This document shows, piece by piece, positions 1 through 5,568 of a stretch of DNA of 15,603 nt. How positions within the stretch are numbered: position 1 is the stretch's first letter; every line of letters starts with the position of its first letter. The position numbers and the translations under genes are program-made. The notes under the pieces are model-generated. The model did not search any database. It saw nothing but the letters and a program-made list of their open reading frames with translations, and was not told where the DNA came from. This DNA is from Anaerolineales bacterium (GTDB lineage Bacteria > Chloroflexota > Anaerolineae > Anaerolineales > Villigracilaceae): positions 1 through 15,603 of the forward strand of contig WGAD01000058.1 in NCBI GenBank assembly GCA_015489255.1. Reading direction: 5' to 3'.

Positions 1-777
1 GTGTACGTCCACCGCGTATATTACGAAAACAACGTGGTGCTTCGCTGGACGTTCCGCGACATCACCGAGCGCAAAGAACTGGACTTATTGCGCAATGATT
101 TGACATCCATGATTTACCACGACTTGCGCTCCCCGCTGGCCAATATTTCCTCCAGCCTGGACCTCTTGCAGACCTTGGTCAAGGTAGAAAGCGACGACCA
201 GATCCAGGCCGTCATGCGGATTGCCGAGCATTCTGTCGGGCGTATTCAGCGCCTGCTCAGCTCTTTGCTCGATCTCAACCGCCTGGAAGCCGGGCAGCCG
301 ATCGTCAGCCAACAGGTGGCCGAAGCCCGTGTCATCGTCCGCGACGCAGTGGCCGCCGTCCAACCGCAAGCCGGCGGGCGGCAGCAGCGCCTCAAGGTGC
401 TGGTAGATGACACCTTACGCCATCTCTGGGCCGATTCAGACATGATCCTGCGCGTACTCACCAACCTGATAGAAAACGCCATCAAGTTTTCACCCCCTGG
501 CTCCACCATTCGCGTGGGCGCGCGAGAAGAACAAGACATGGCACTCTTCTGGGTGCAAGACGAAGGCCCCGGCATCCCCCCGCAAGAGCAGGAACACATT
601 TTCGACAAATTCAAACGCCTGCGCTCAGAAAAAGGTCCTAAAGGGCTGGGAATTGGGCTGGCTTTTTGCCGGTTGGCGGTGAACGGTCATGGCGGTAAAA
701 TCTGGGTGGAAAGCCAACCCGGCCAGGGAAGCACCTTTTACTTTACCCTTCCCTTTGCCCCGCCGGGAACCTATTGA
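1..777 (+). CDS. Sensor histidine kinase, C-terminal part (5' end outside window)
   Basis: This is the C-terminal half of a two-component sensor kinase that autophosphorylates on His and passes the phosphate to a response regulator not seen here. The first residues (FRDITERK, about 18-25) read like the end of a PAS domain. The HisKA H-box HDLRSPL follows with the phospho-acceptor at His40 (window numbering). The ATPase domain has an N-box (NLIENAIKFSP, from Asn155), a G1 box (DEGPGIPP, from Asp187), an F-box (IFDKFKR) and a G2 box (GLGIGL, 215-220). The reading frame is open to base 1 and the GTG there is probably an internal Val, so the input domains lie upstream. The stop codon is 14 nt before the next start, which makes it the first visible gene of a four-gene operon. 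The signal sensed cannot be told from this part. Confidence 0.93.
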   Translation: MYVHRVYYENNVVLRWTFRDITERKELDLLRNDLTSMIYHDLRSPLANISSSLDLLQTLVKVESDDQIQAVMRIAEHSVGRIQRLLSSLLDLNRLEAGQPIVSQQVAEARVIVRDAVAAVQPQAGGRQQRLKVLVDDTLRHLWADSDMILRVLTNLIENAIKFSPPGSTIRVGAREEQDMALFWVQDEGPGIPPQEQEHIFDKFKRLRSEKGPKGLGIGLAFCRLAVNGHGGKIWVESQPGQGSTFYFTLPFAPPGTY

Positions 778-791
778 CCGCAGGAGACCCG

Positions 792-1631
792 ATGGAAAAG
801 ATCACGGAAAATGTCTATTTGCAGCGTTACACCGCTGGCGCGGTGGGGGCTATCAACACCACCCGCGGGCTGGTCTGTGTGGACGCCCCCTTGCTGATGG
901 AAGAAAGCCGTCTCTGGCGCGGCGAACTCATGCGTTTGCGCAGCGGCAGCGACCGGCTGGTGGTCTTATTAGACATGCACCCCGACCGCGCCCTGGGCAT
1001 CCGCAACATGGATCTGCCGGTGTTGAGCCACGAATATACCATGCGCCACCTCGCAGAGCGCCCGGTGACCTATCGCTCCGAGGGCAGCACAGGCGCCTAT
1101 GTAGATACCACCGAAATGAGCGGTTCATACCGCTGGCCGCAGGTAGACATCGCTTTTTCCGACGAATTGCAACTGACCTGGGATGAACGCGGGCCGATTC
1201 GCCTCTTGCATCGCCCCGGTCCCCGCCCGGAGGCCATCTGGGTGGTTTGGGAAGCGGAAAAGGTGGTCTTCGTCGGCGATGCCGTTTTGCATTCGGAGCC
1301 GCCCTTCCTGGCCGAGGCCGATCTCCCCGCCTGGATAGAATCTCTGAACGATCTGCTGACGGATCGTTACCGGCACTTTGCCATTATCGGCAGCCGCGAT
1401 GGCGCCTTAAAGCGGCGAGAAGTCCGCGCGCAAATCGCCTTTTTGGAACGCTTGCAAGGGGTGGTGGAAAAATTACAGGCCGAACCATCCAGCGAGGCCC
1501 TGCAAGCGCAAATCAACAAATGGATGCGCAAATATGCTGCCGCCCCCCAGCACCAGGTGCTCTTTTCCGCCCGGTTGCTGCACGGCATCAAAGGGTACCT
1601 GCGCCGCCACCCGAGAAGATCTCTGCCATGA
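792..1631 (+). CDS. Metallo-beta-lactamase-fold protein with degenerate metal site
   Basis: This 279-aa protein has the layout of an MBL-fold hydrolase. The N-terminal strand region ends in GLVCVDAPLL, the motif-II position falls at 60-69, the motif-III position at 140-148 and the conserved GDAV aspartate at Asp163. The usual THxHxDHxxG reads L-D-M-H-P-D-R-A-L-G, so only His63, Asp65 and Gly69 survive. The usual HTPGHTPG reads H-R-P-G-P-R-P-E, so the second His is Pro144. It may bind metal poorly or have lost hydrolase activity; this is inferred from motif comparison by eye. I chose ATG 792 because AGGAG lies 5 nt upstream; an in-frame TTG at 774 overlaps the previous stop but lacks a comparable site. 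The stop overlaps the next ATG (ATGA). The substrate is unknown. Confidence 0.85.
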   Translation: MEKITENVYLQRYTAGAVGAINTTRGLVCVDAPLLMEESRLWRGELMRLRSGSDRLVVLLDMHPDRALGIRNMDLPVLSHEYTMRHLAERPVTYRSEGSTGAYVDTTEMSGSYRWPQVDIAFSDELQLTWDERGPIRLLHRPGPRPEAIWVVWEAEKVVFVGDAVLHSEPPFLAEADLPAWIESLNDLLTDRYRHFAIIGSRDGALKRREVRAQIAFLERLQGVVEKLQAEPSSEALQAQINKWMRKYAAAPQHQVLFSARLLHGIKGYLRRHPRRSLP

Positions 1632-2671
1632 CCGATCCCCGAACTTCTTTTGTGCCCCTGGCCTTCTACACCCGCGGGCGCCAGGTAGAATCGGTGCATT
1701 TTGGCGCCTTTGCGGTCGTCACAGCAGAAGGGCGCGTGCTGGCCTCGGCGGGCGAAATCCATCGCCGCCCGATATTCCTGCGTTCCACGGCCAAACCCTT
1801 TCAGGCCTTGCCTTTTGTTGAAGCCGGCGGGCCGGCGCACTTTGGCTTCACCGCCCGCGAAGTGGCCTTGATGTGCGCCTCGCACTCCGGCACGGATGAA
1901 CACGTCGCTGTTCTGCAACAGATGCAAGCCCGCATCCCGATAACCGCCGAAGACCTGCAATGCGGTATGCACGAACCCATGCACAAAGCAACCGCCCGCG
2001 CGCTGTGGCTGCGCCAGGAACCCTTGACGCCGCTGCGTCACAATTGTTCGGGCAAACATACGGGCATGTTGGCCTTCGCCCGCTTGCTGGATGCGCCCCG
2101 GCAAACATACCTGGAGCCGACCCACCCTGTCCAGCAGCGGATCCTGCAGACGGTGGCAGAAATGTGCGATTGGCCCGTGGAAAAGATCGAAATGGGAACG
2201 GATGGCTGCTCCGCGCCGAACTTTGCCCTGCCGCTTTACAACGCGGCCCTGGGGCTGGCGCGGCTGACCGATCCGCGGAACCTGCCGCCGCAGCGGCAGG
2301 AGGCCTGCCGTTTCATCGTGGACGCGATGACCGCACACCCCGACATGGTGGCCGGACCCGAACGCTTCGACACCGATCTGATGCGGGCAACCGACGGACG
2401 TATCCTGGCAAAAGGCGGCGCAGAGGGATACCAGGGATTGGCCTTGCGGCCGGGCGTCTTGTCTCCCGCCGCTCCCGGGGTGGGCATCGCCATCAAAATC
2501 AGCGATGGCGACCCCAAGAGCCGGGCGCGGGCGCTGGTTGCCATGCGCATCCTGGAACAACTGAACGCACTTTCGGCGCAAGAACTGGAGCGGCTGGCCT
2601 CGTATGGCCCGCAAGTGGAGGTGCGTAACTGGCGCCAGCTGCACGTTGGCGAAGGAGGGCCGTTGTTTTGA
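1628..2671 (+). CDS. L-asparaginase, Rhizobium etli ReAV type (asparaginase II family)
   Basis: This 347-aa protein probably hydrolyses L-asparagine to aspartate and ammonia in the cytoplasm. It belongs to the family typified by the inducible Rhizobium etli asparaginase, unrelated in fold to E. coli AnsA/AnsB. The family's catalytic residues are visible: the SxxK pair Ser53/Lys56 (RSTAK), Ser85 (ASHSGT) and Lys262 (AKGGAEG). So are the zinc-site residues Cys140 and Lys143 (HNCSGKHTG), Asp192 and Cys194 (GTDGCSAPN). Their spacings match the published ReAV residues as I recall them, with a constant offset of 5 up to Cys194. The length is normal and all motifs are intact. Its ATG overlaps the MBL stop and its TGA overlaps the next gene's TTG start, so translation is probably coupled through all three genes. 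The ribosome site is weak (AGAAG), consistent with coupling. Confidence 0.92.
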   Translation: MTDPRTSFVPLAFYTRGRQVESVHFGAFAVVTAEGRVLASAGEIHRRPIFLRSTAKPFQALPFVEAGGPAHFGFTAREVALMCASHSGTDEHVAVLQQMQARIPITAEDLQCGMHEPMHKATARALWLRQEPLTPLRHNCSGKHTGMLAFARLLDAPRQTYLEPTHPVQQRILQTVAEMCDWPVEKIEMGTDGCSAPNFALPLYNAALGLARLTDPRNLPPQRQEACRFIVDAMTAHPDMVAGPERFDTDLMRATDGRILAKGGAEGYQGLALRPGVLSPAAPGVGIAIKISDGDPKSRARALVAMRILEQLNALSAQELERLASYGPQVEVRNWRQLHVGEGGPLF

Positions 2672-3345
2672 GCGAAGATCTGAAAACGAGAGCCCTGGCG
2701 GTGCACCGCCGCCTGATGGATTTTTACGGCGAACCGATCTGGCGCAACCCTCTGCCCCCCCTGGACGAACTCGTTTCGACCATCCTTTCGCAAAACACCA
2801 ACGACATCAACCGCGACCGCGCCTTTGCCTCACTGCGAGCGCGGTTCCCCACCTGGGAAGCCGTGCGCGATGCCCCCCCCGACGAAGTGATCGCGGCGGT
2901 GCGCGTTGCCGGGCTGGCCAACCAAAAAGGCCCGCGCATACAGGCGGTGTTGCGCGCCATTACCGCAGAGCGAGGAGAACTGAGCCTGGATTTTCTGGCC
3001 GATTGGCCGGTGGAAAAAGCGCGCGCCTGGTTGACGCGGTTCAAGGGCGTTGGGCCAAAAACCGCAGCCATCGTGCTCCGGTTTTCCCTGGGAAAACCGG
3101 CTTTTCCGGTCGATACGCATATCTACCGCGTCAGCGGGCGGATCGGGCTGCGCCCGCCGAAGATGAGCGTGGAAGCGGCACACCGACACCTGGAAAATCT
3201 CTTTCCACCGGAAACGTATTACGCCGCCCATCTGAACATCATCCGCTTGGGGCGCGAAATTTGTACTGCGCGCAAGGCGAATTGCGCCCACTGCCCCCTG
3301 CACACGCTTTGTGATTTTGCCTCGGTTGCAAACATAGAGCAATAA
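2668..3345 (+). CDS. nth: Endonuclease III (DNA glycosylase/AP lyase)
   Basis: This 225-aa base-excision-repair enzyme removes oxidised pyrimidines from DNA and cuts the abasic site. The helix-hairpin-helix is FKGVGPKTAAIVL with the catalytic Lys131, followed by the catalytic Asp149 in VDTHIYRVSGR. The C-terminal 4Fe-4S loop has the standard spacing C-x6-C-x2-C-x5-C (Cys199, 206, 209, 215). The N-terminal helix carries LSQNTND, where many homologues have LSQQT or LSAQT. The start is TTG at 2668, sharing bases with the asparaginase TGA. It is supported by AAGGAGGG ending 8 nt upstream, and no ATG lies nearby in frame. It is the last gene of the operon. The terminator hairpin just downstream has its T-tract on the other strand, so it serves the tRNA-Ser transcript. 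Confidence 0.94.
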   Translation: MSEDLKTRALAVHRRLMDFYGEPIWRNPLPPLDELVSTILSQNTNDINRDRAFASLRARFPTWEAVRDAPPDEVIAAVRVAGLANQKGPRIQAVLRAITAERGELSLDFLADWPVEKARAWLTRFKGVGPKTAAIVLRFSLGKPAFPVDTHIYRVSGRIGLRPPKMSVEAAHRHLENLFPPETYYAAHLNIIRLGREICTARKANCAHCPLHTLCDFASVANIEQ

Positions 3346-3371
3346 AAAAAAAGCCGTTGGTAAAACGGCTT
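3344..3371 (-). terminator. Intrinsic terminator of tRNA-Ser
   Basis: An 8-bp perfect stem (AAGCCGTT/AACGGCTT, 3351-3358 with 3364-3371) and a 5-nt loop are followed on the minus strand by a run of about nine T. It lies immediately after the tRNA-Ser 3' end and starts right at the nth stop codon, so the two convergent units abut. Confidence 0.88.
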
Positions 3372-3379
3372 GGTTCGAG

Positions 3380-3464
3380 CGGAGGGAGTGGGATTCGAAC
3401 CCACGTAGGGGAGACCCTAACCTGTTTTCAAGACAGGCGCCTTCGTCCACTCGGCCATCCCTCC
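3380..3464 (-). tRNA. tRNA-Ser (anticodon UGA)
   Basis: The minus strand folds as a class II tRNA. The acceptor is GGAGGGA paired with TCCCTCC (7 bp), and the discriminator G lies at 3380, as expected for serine tRNAs. The D-arm contains GCCGAGTGG. The anticodon stem is CCTGT/ACAGG around the loop CTTGAAA, which gives anticodon TGA (reads UCA). A long variable arm follows (GGGTCTCCCC region), and the T-loop is GTTCGAATC. The 3' CCA is not encoded. Confidence 0.96.
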
Positions 3465-3476
3465 TTGCGCGGCAGA

Positions 3477-3505
3477 TTTTACCATAAAGTTTTTTATGCT
3501 GTTGA
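3477..3505 (-). promoter_or_regulatory. Promoter of tRNA-Ser
   Basis: On the minus strand TCAACA (4 of 6 to the -35 consensus) is followed after 18 nt by TAAAAT (5 of 6). A TGG directly before the -10 forms an extended -10 element. Transcription would start about 6-10 nt before the tRNA 5' end. Its -35 overlaps the -35 of the opposing tRNA-Lys promoter. Confidence 0.6.
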
Positions 3506-3530
3506 CGTTTTGCCCGGAGGGTGATAAAAT
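3502..3530 (+). promoter_or_regulatory. Promoter of tRNA-Lys
   Basis: TTGACG (5 of 6 to consensus) and TAAAAT (5 of 6) are separated by exactly 17 nt. The predicted start is near 3537, about 6 nt before the mature tRNA 5' end. Confidence 0.7.
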
Positions 3531-3542
3531 CCCTTCCGCTAT

Positions 3543-3615
3543 GGGCGCGTAGCTCAATCGGCAGAGCAGTGGCCTTTTAAGCCATTGGTTGAGAGTTCGA
3601 GTCTCTCCGCGCTCA
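3543..3615 (+). tRNA. tRNA-Lys (anticodon UUU)
   Basis: This is a complete cloverleaf. The acceptor is GGGCGCG with CGCGCTC (one G-T pair) and the discriminator is A. The D-arm is GCTCAATCGGCAGAGC. The anticodon stem is GTGGC/GCCAT around loop CTTTTAA, giving anticodon TTT. The T-arm is GAGAG-TTCGAGT-CTCTC. The 3' CCA is not encoded. Confidence 0.96.
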
Positions 3616-3620
3616 TCTGG

Positions 3621-3650
3621 AATCCCTGCAATCGCGGGGATTTTGCGTTT
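3621..3650 (+). terminator. Intrinsic terminator of tRNA-Lys
   Basis: A 9-bp stem (AATCCCTGC with GCGGGGATT, one T-G pair) and a 4-nt loop are followed by TTTTGCGTTT, six bases after the tRNA. Confidence 0.75.
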
Positions 3651-3675
3651 AACCCAAAGGTCGTCAAAGATTGTG

Positions 3676-3764
3676 TTGGCTGAGTAAAGCAAAGGCCGTA
3701 CCGAAGCCAACGGTGCTGGTCAAACCGCTGGTTTCGGTACGACGCCTTCAACGTCACTCAACCA
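3676..3764. repeat. Dispersed palindromic repeat, copy A
   Basis: This 89-bp unit is closely matched at 5277-5365. It is itself an imperfect palindrome. The inner arms CGTACCGAAGCCA (3697-3709) and TGGTTTCGGTACG (3729-3741) pair at 12 of 13 positions, and outer arms near TGGCTGAGTA and ACTCAACCA also pair loosely. It has no coding content. It resembles the short hairpin repeats with a GGTTTCGATACG core that recur in many high-GC genomes. Confidence 0.8.
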
Positions 3765-3846
3765 GCCTCCAGCAGCGCGGGCCGGCCGCCGCTCCCAGGC
3801 CGCTTTGACCATCTGCGGCGTGGAAGGGGCGGGTCAGGAAGGGGTA

Positions 3847-4002
3847 TCAGACCAACTTACGGTTTTGGTTTCCCAACAAGGCGGCTTGCTTGCGGTTGAT
3901 GAGCGCGGTGTTGATGGAGCAGGACGAAGCCTGGCCACTGGGCGCCTTTATCTCCGCTTCGAGAAGGTCACCGAAAGGAAGCCTACCTGGCGGACTGCTC
4001 TC
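3847..4002 (-). other. Open extension in frame with the 4003-4272 gene (possible coding remnant)
   Basis: Directly after the TAG stop of the 4003-4272 frame, the same frame stays open for 51 codons to a TGA. The product would contain GRLPFGDLLEAEIKAPSG and ALINRKQAALLGNQN. It has no ATG and no ribosome site of its own and does not look like a membrane protein. It may be a remnant of another gene or chance openness; I do not recognise it. Confidence 0.2.
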
Positions 4003-4272
4003 CTATGTTAAAGTGTTCGCCGCCTTTCGAGGACACCACCGTTGCCCCTTTTTACAGAAAGAACTTGACACTATCTGCCAAGGCAGCGCTCCATCTTTGA
4101 CCATGCCGCAGAGAAGCAAGTTTACAACCAGAAGAACCTCTATTCCCAATGCGAGAAGCAATTTGTTGGCATTGTGAACGTATCGTTTCCTGCCTGCAAA
4201 CGCCCAGGAAACAGAGTGAAAGCCCATAAGTACCATACAAGTAAGCAACAAAATTGAAGTCATCATCAACAT
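4003..4272 (-). CDS. Possible small two-helix membrane protein
   Basis: This is an 89-codon frame of unknown function. The translation has two clear hydrophobic stretches: about residues 4-26 (from TSILLLTCMVLMG) and 38-58 (LLLALGIEVLLVVNLLLCG). A short basic linker (GRKRYVH) joins them and a Cys/Lys-rich tail follows (FCKKGQRWC). The start could be any of three clustered Met codons at the 5' end (ATG TTG ATG ATG). No good Shine-Dalgarno sequence is visible upstream, which lowers confidence. It sits in the low-GC, repeat-rich stretch and may be a relic. Confidence 0.35.
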   Translation of the reverse strand: MLMMTSILLLTCMVLMGFHSVSWAFAGRKRYVHNANKLLLALGIEVLLVVNLLLCGMVKDGALPWQIVSSSFCKKGQRWCPRKAANTLT

Positions 4273-4343
4273 ATCAAAGTTGTGTAAACCGTGTAAAGAA
4301 AAACCAATGTGATGTACTCTTCGTTTTTTCTTGACAACGGAGC

Positions 4344-4430
4344 GCTGATTCCGGTGCGCCGCCTGCGCTACGTTTCGGCAGGCTCAGCGACCGCTCAACC
4401 AGCGAAGATTGCGTTGACAGAGTAGTGAAG
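4344..4430. repeat. Dispersed repeat, diverged copy C (left half-type)
   Basis: This segment matches 5208-5295 with several substitutions. Shared blocks are CTGATT-CGGT, GCCTGCGCT, GGCTCAG/AGCTCAG, the exact run GACCGCTCAACCAGCG displaced by one base, and GAGTAG--GAAG. It lacks the palindromic right half present in copies A and B, so it is a partial or truncated copy. Confidence 0.6.
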
Positions 4431-4518
4431 AACGCCCGCACTCCTCTCCTGCACCGTCATACAGGGTCGCAGGCCCTTGCAACAACCATTTCAATCCGCA
4501 GCGCGGGGCGGACCATTC

Positions 4519-4911
4519 TCATTCGAGGTCATGCTTCCGTCTGCTGGCCTCGCTTAATTTACGTATCCTTTCTGCAAAACAATCAATGCACCCTTCACAC
4601 TGCCGCGCAGAGAACGCCTCGCCAAAAACACTCTTTTCCATTTTCCCGACCCAATGAGCGGTCGGCGCCACGAGCATTGCCGCCACCAGCACAATCGACA
4701 AATACACAACAAACAGAGGGACGCTTTCAGAAAAAGTCGTCAGGTTTCTTTGCAGTATGCCAGCAAATATGGCCGCGCCTATCAGGAGCATGGACAGCAA
4801 AAATTCAGTAAACGTTTTCACGGGGCGCGCCCGCCCAGACAGTGCACAGATCTGCGCATGCACCCCTGCAATGAGTCCCAGCCCAAACAGCAAGACAACC
4901 AGGGTCATCAT
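4519..4911 (-). CDS. Hypothetical three-helix membrane protein with Cys motif
   Basis: This is a 130-aa frame that I do not recognise. From ATG 4911, three hydrophobic segments are visible: about residues 2-22 (TLVVLLFGLGLIAGVHA), 33-53 (FTEFLLSMLLIGAAIFAGIL) and 63-88 (VPLFVVYLSIVLVAAMLVAP). A soluble tail with C-x2-C-x2-C (CEGCIDC) and basic residues follows. The start at 4911 is favoured because GAGAGGAG ends 8 nt upstream; a frame extending back to 5031 has no such site. A candidate promoter lies at 5002-5031. It is isolated, with repeats on both sides. The C-x2-C-x2-C could bind a metal or be chance; no family is claimed. Confidence 0.55.
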   Translation of the reverse strand: MMTLVVLLFGLGLIAGVHAQICALSGRARPVKTFTEFLLSMLLIGAAIFAGILQRNLTTFSESVPLFVVYLSIVLVAAMLVAPTAHWVGKMEKSVFGEAFSARQCEGCIDCFAERIRKLSEASRRKHDLE

Positions 4912-5001
4912 GGATAGCGCTCCTCTCTGAACAACATCCCACCGGACACACACGACAAGCGGCAAGAAATCACGAAAATAGCGCAACTGGATTGTAATTT
5001 T

Positions 5002-5031
5002 ATTGTAACCCGAGTTGCGGATTAGCAACAA
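5002..5031 (-). promoter_or_regulatory. Candidate promoter for the 4519-4911 gene
   Basis: On the minus strand TTGTTG (3 of 6) is followed 18 nt later by TACAAT (5 of 6), about 90 nt upstream of the chosen ATG. The -35 is weak, so this is only a candidate. Confidence 0.35.
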
Positions 5032-5041
5032 GTATCTGTTT

Positions 5042-5131
5042 TGTCATTGCGAGCGACCGCAAGGAGCGAAGCCATCCCCTGTATGACGATGTGGGAGATG
5101 GCTTCGGGCGCGCTGCGCCCTCGCCATGACA
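5042..5131. repeat. REP-like long imperfect palindrome (TGTCATTGCGAGCGA type)
   Basis: The left arm (5042-5079, starting TGTCATTGCGAGCGA) and the right arm (about 5094-5131, ending TCGCCATGACA) are imperfect inverted copies. They share TGTCAT-GCGAG at the ends and CGAAGCCATC toward the centre. This arrangement, with TGTCATTGCGAG at the tips, matches a class of non-coding palindromic repeats seen in several bacterial phyla. It would form a long hairpin in RNA or single-stranded DNA. Confidence 0.75.
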
Positions 5132-5207
5132 CCCATTCTCCTTATCCGCAATTCAGGTATTGTACTGCGACATCAACGCACTGTGTCAAAAACCTGACAG
5201 ACGGCGA

Positions 5208-5365
5208 CGCCCTGATTTCGGTACAATGCCTGCGCTTCGACAAGCTCAGTGACCGCTCAACCAGCGGAGGCTTTCGTTGGCCGAGTAGGGCGAAGCCCGT
5301 ACCGAAGCCAACGGTGCGGGTCAAACCGCTGGTTTCGATACGACGCCTTCGGCGTCACTCAACCA
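5208..5365. repeat. Dispersed palindromic repeat, copy B (longest)
   Basis: This longest copy joins both halves. Bases 5208-5295 match copy C (4344-4430), and 5277-5365 match copy A (3676-3764). The inner inverted arms (CGTACCGAAGCCA and TGGTTTCGATACG) pair at 11 of 13 positions. The copy A difference (CGGTAC here CGATAC) lies in the arm. Confidence 0.8.
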
Positions 5366-5377
5366 ACGTCAGCAGGG

Positions 5378-5397
5378 GCGCGAAATGAATTTCGCGC
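5378..5397. repeat. Perfect short hairpin GCGCGAAA-TGAA-TTTCGCGC
   Basis: Perfect 8-bp inverted arms around the 4-nt loop TGAA lie 12 bp after repeat copy B. No T-tract follows on either strand, so it is not an intrinsic terminator. Confidence 0.6.
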
Positions 5398-5500
5398 TAC
5401 AGGGTGCGGCCCAGCGACCGCTCAACGAGCACGTAGCCCATTGGTCAACCTGCGTGAAGATCAAAAATTTTTTTGTTTTTAAGGCAAGGAAGCACAAGAA

Positions 5501-5529
5501 TGCACAGCGCGGCAAAAATATCGTATACT
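5501..5529 (+). promoter_or_regulatory. Promoter of hutU
   Basis: TGCACA (4 of 6) and TATACT (5 of 6) are separated by 17 nt, about 40 nt before the hutU ATG. It follows an A/T-rich run (5462-5481). No clear operator palindrome is visible around it. Confidence 0.6.
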
Positions 5530-5568
5530 ATCCCTGCTTTTTATCCTGCCAATCCAAGGAGTACGCCC

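Larger units (their letters stand above)
3651..5500. other. Repeat-rich, lower-GC intergenic island
   Basis: No well-supported known gene lies in these 1.85 kb. By direct count, bases 4141-4200 have 26 of 60 G/C and 4201-4260 have 25 of 60, against 44 of 60 for 6061-6120 inside hutU. The stretch holds three related dispersed repeats (3676-3764, 4344-4430, 5208-5365), a REP-like palindrome (5042-5131), a small hairpin (5378-5397) and two possible minus-strand membrane-protein genes (4003-4272, 4519-4911). It starts directly after the tRNA-Lys terminator. I saw no integrase or transposase and no duplicated tRNA 3' end. Degraded or recently accumulated non-coding DNA is the simplest reading; a tRNA-adjacent island remnant is possible. 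Confidence 0.7.

Noticed and set aside
1367..2644. A 425-codon minus-strand open frame opposite the asparaginase
   Set aside because: Shadow of a well-supported gene, with no ribosome site and low-complexity composition.
3805..4011. A 68-codon plus-strand open frame
   Set aside because: There is no ribosome site or recognisable motif, and it lies in repeat-rich non-coding DNA.
4425..4811. Plus-strand open frames in the 4.4-4.9 kb region
   Set aside because: They overlap the better-supported minus-strand membrane-protein frame and have low-complexity, Arg/Gln/Ser-rich translations without a ribosome site.
3543..5500. tRNA-Lys as an integration (att) site for the island
   Set aside because: I found no second copy of the tRNA 3' end in the window and no integrase. 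It remains only a possibility.
3651..5500. CRISPR-like array
   Set aside because: The repeats are too long, too few and irregularly spaced, and no cas gene is present.
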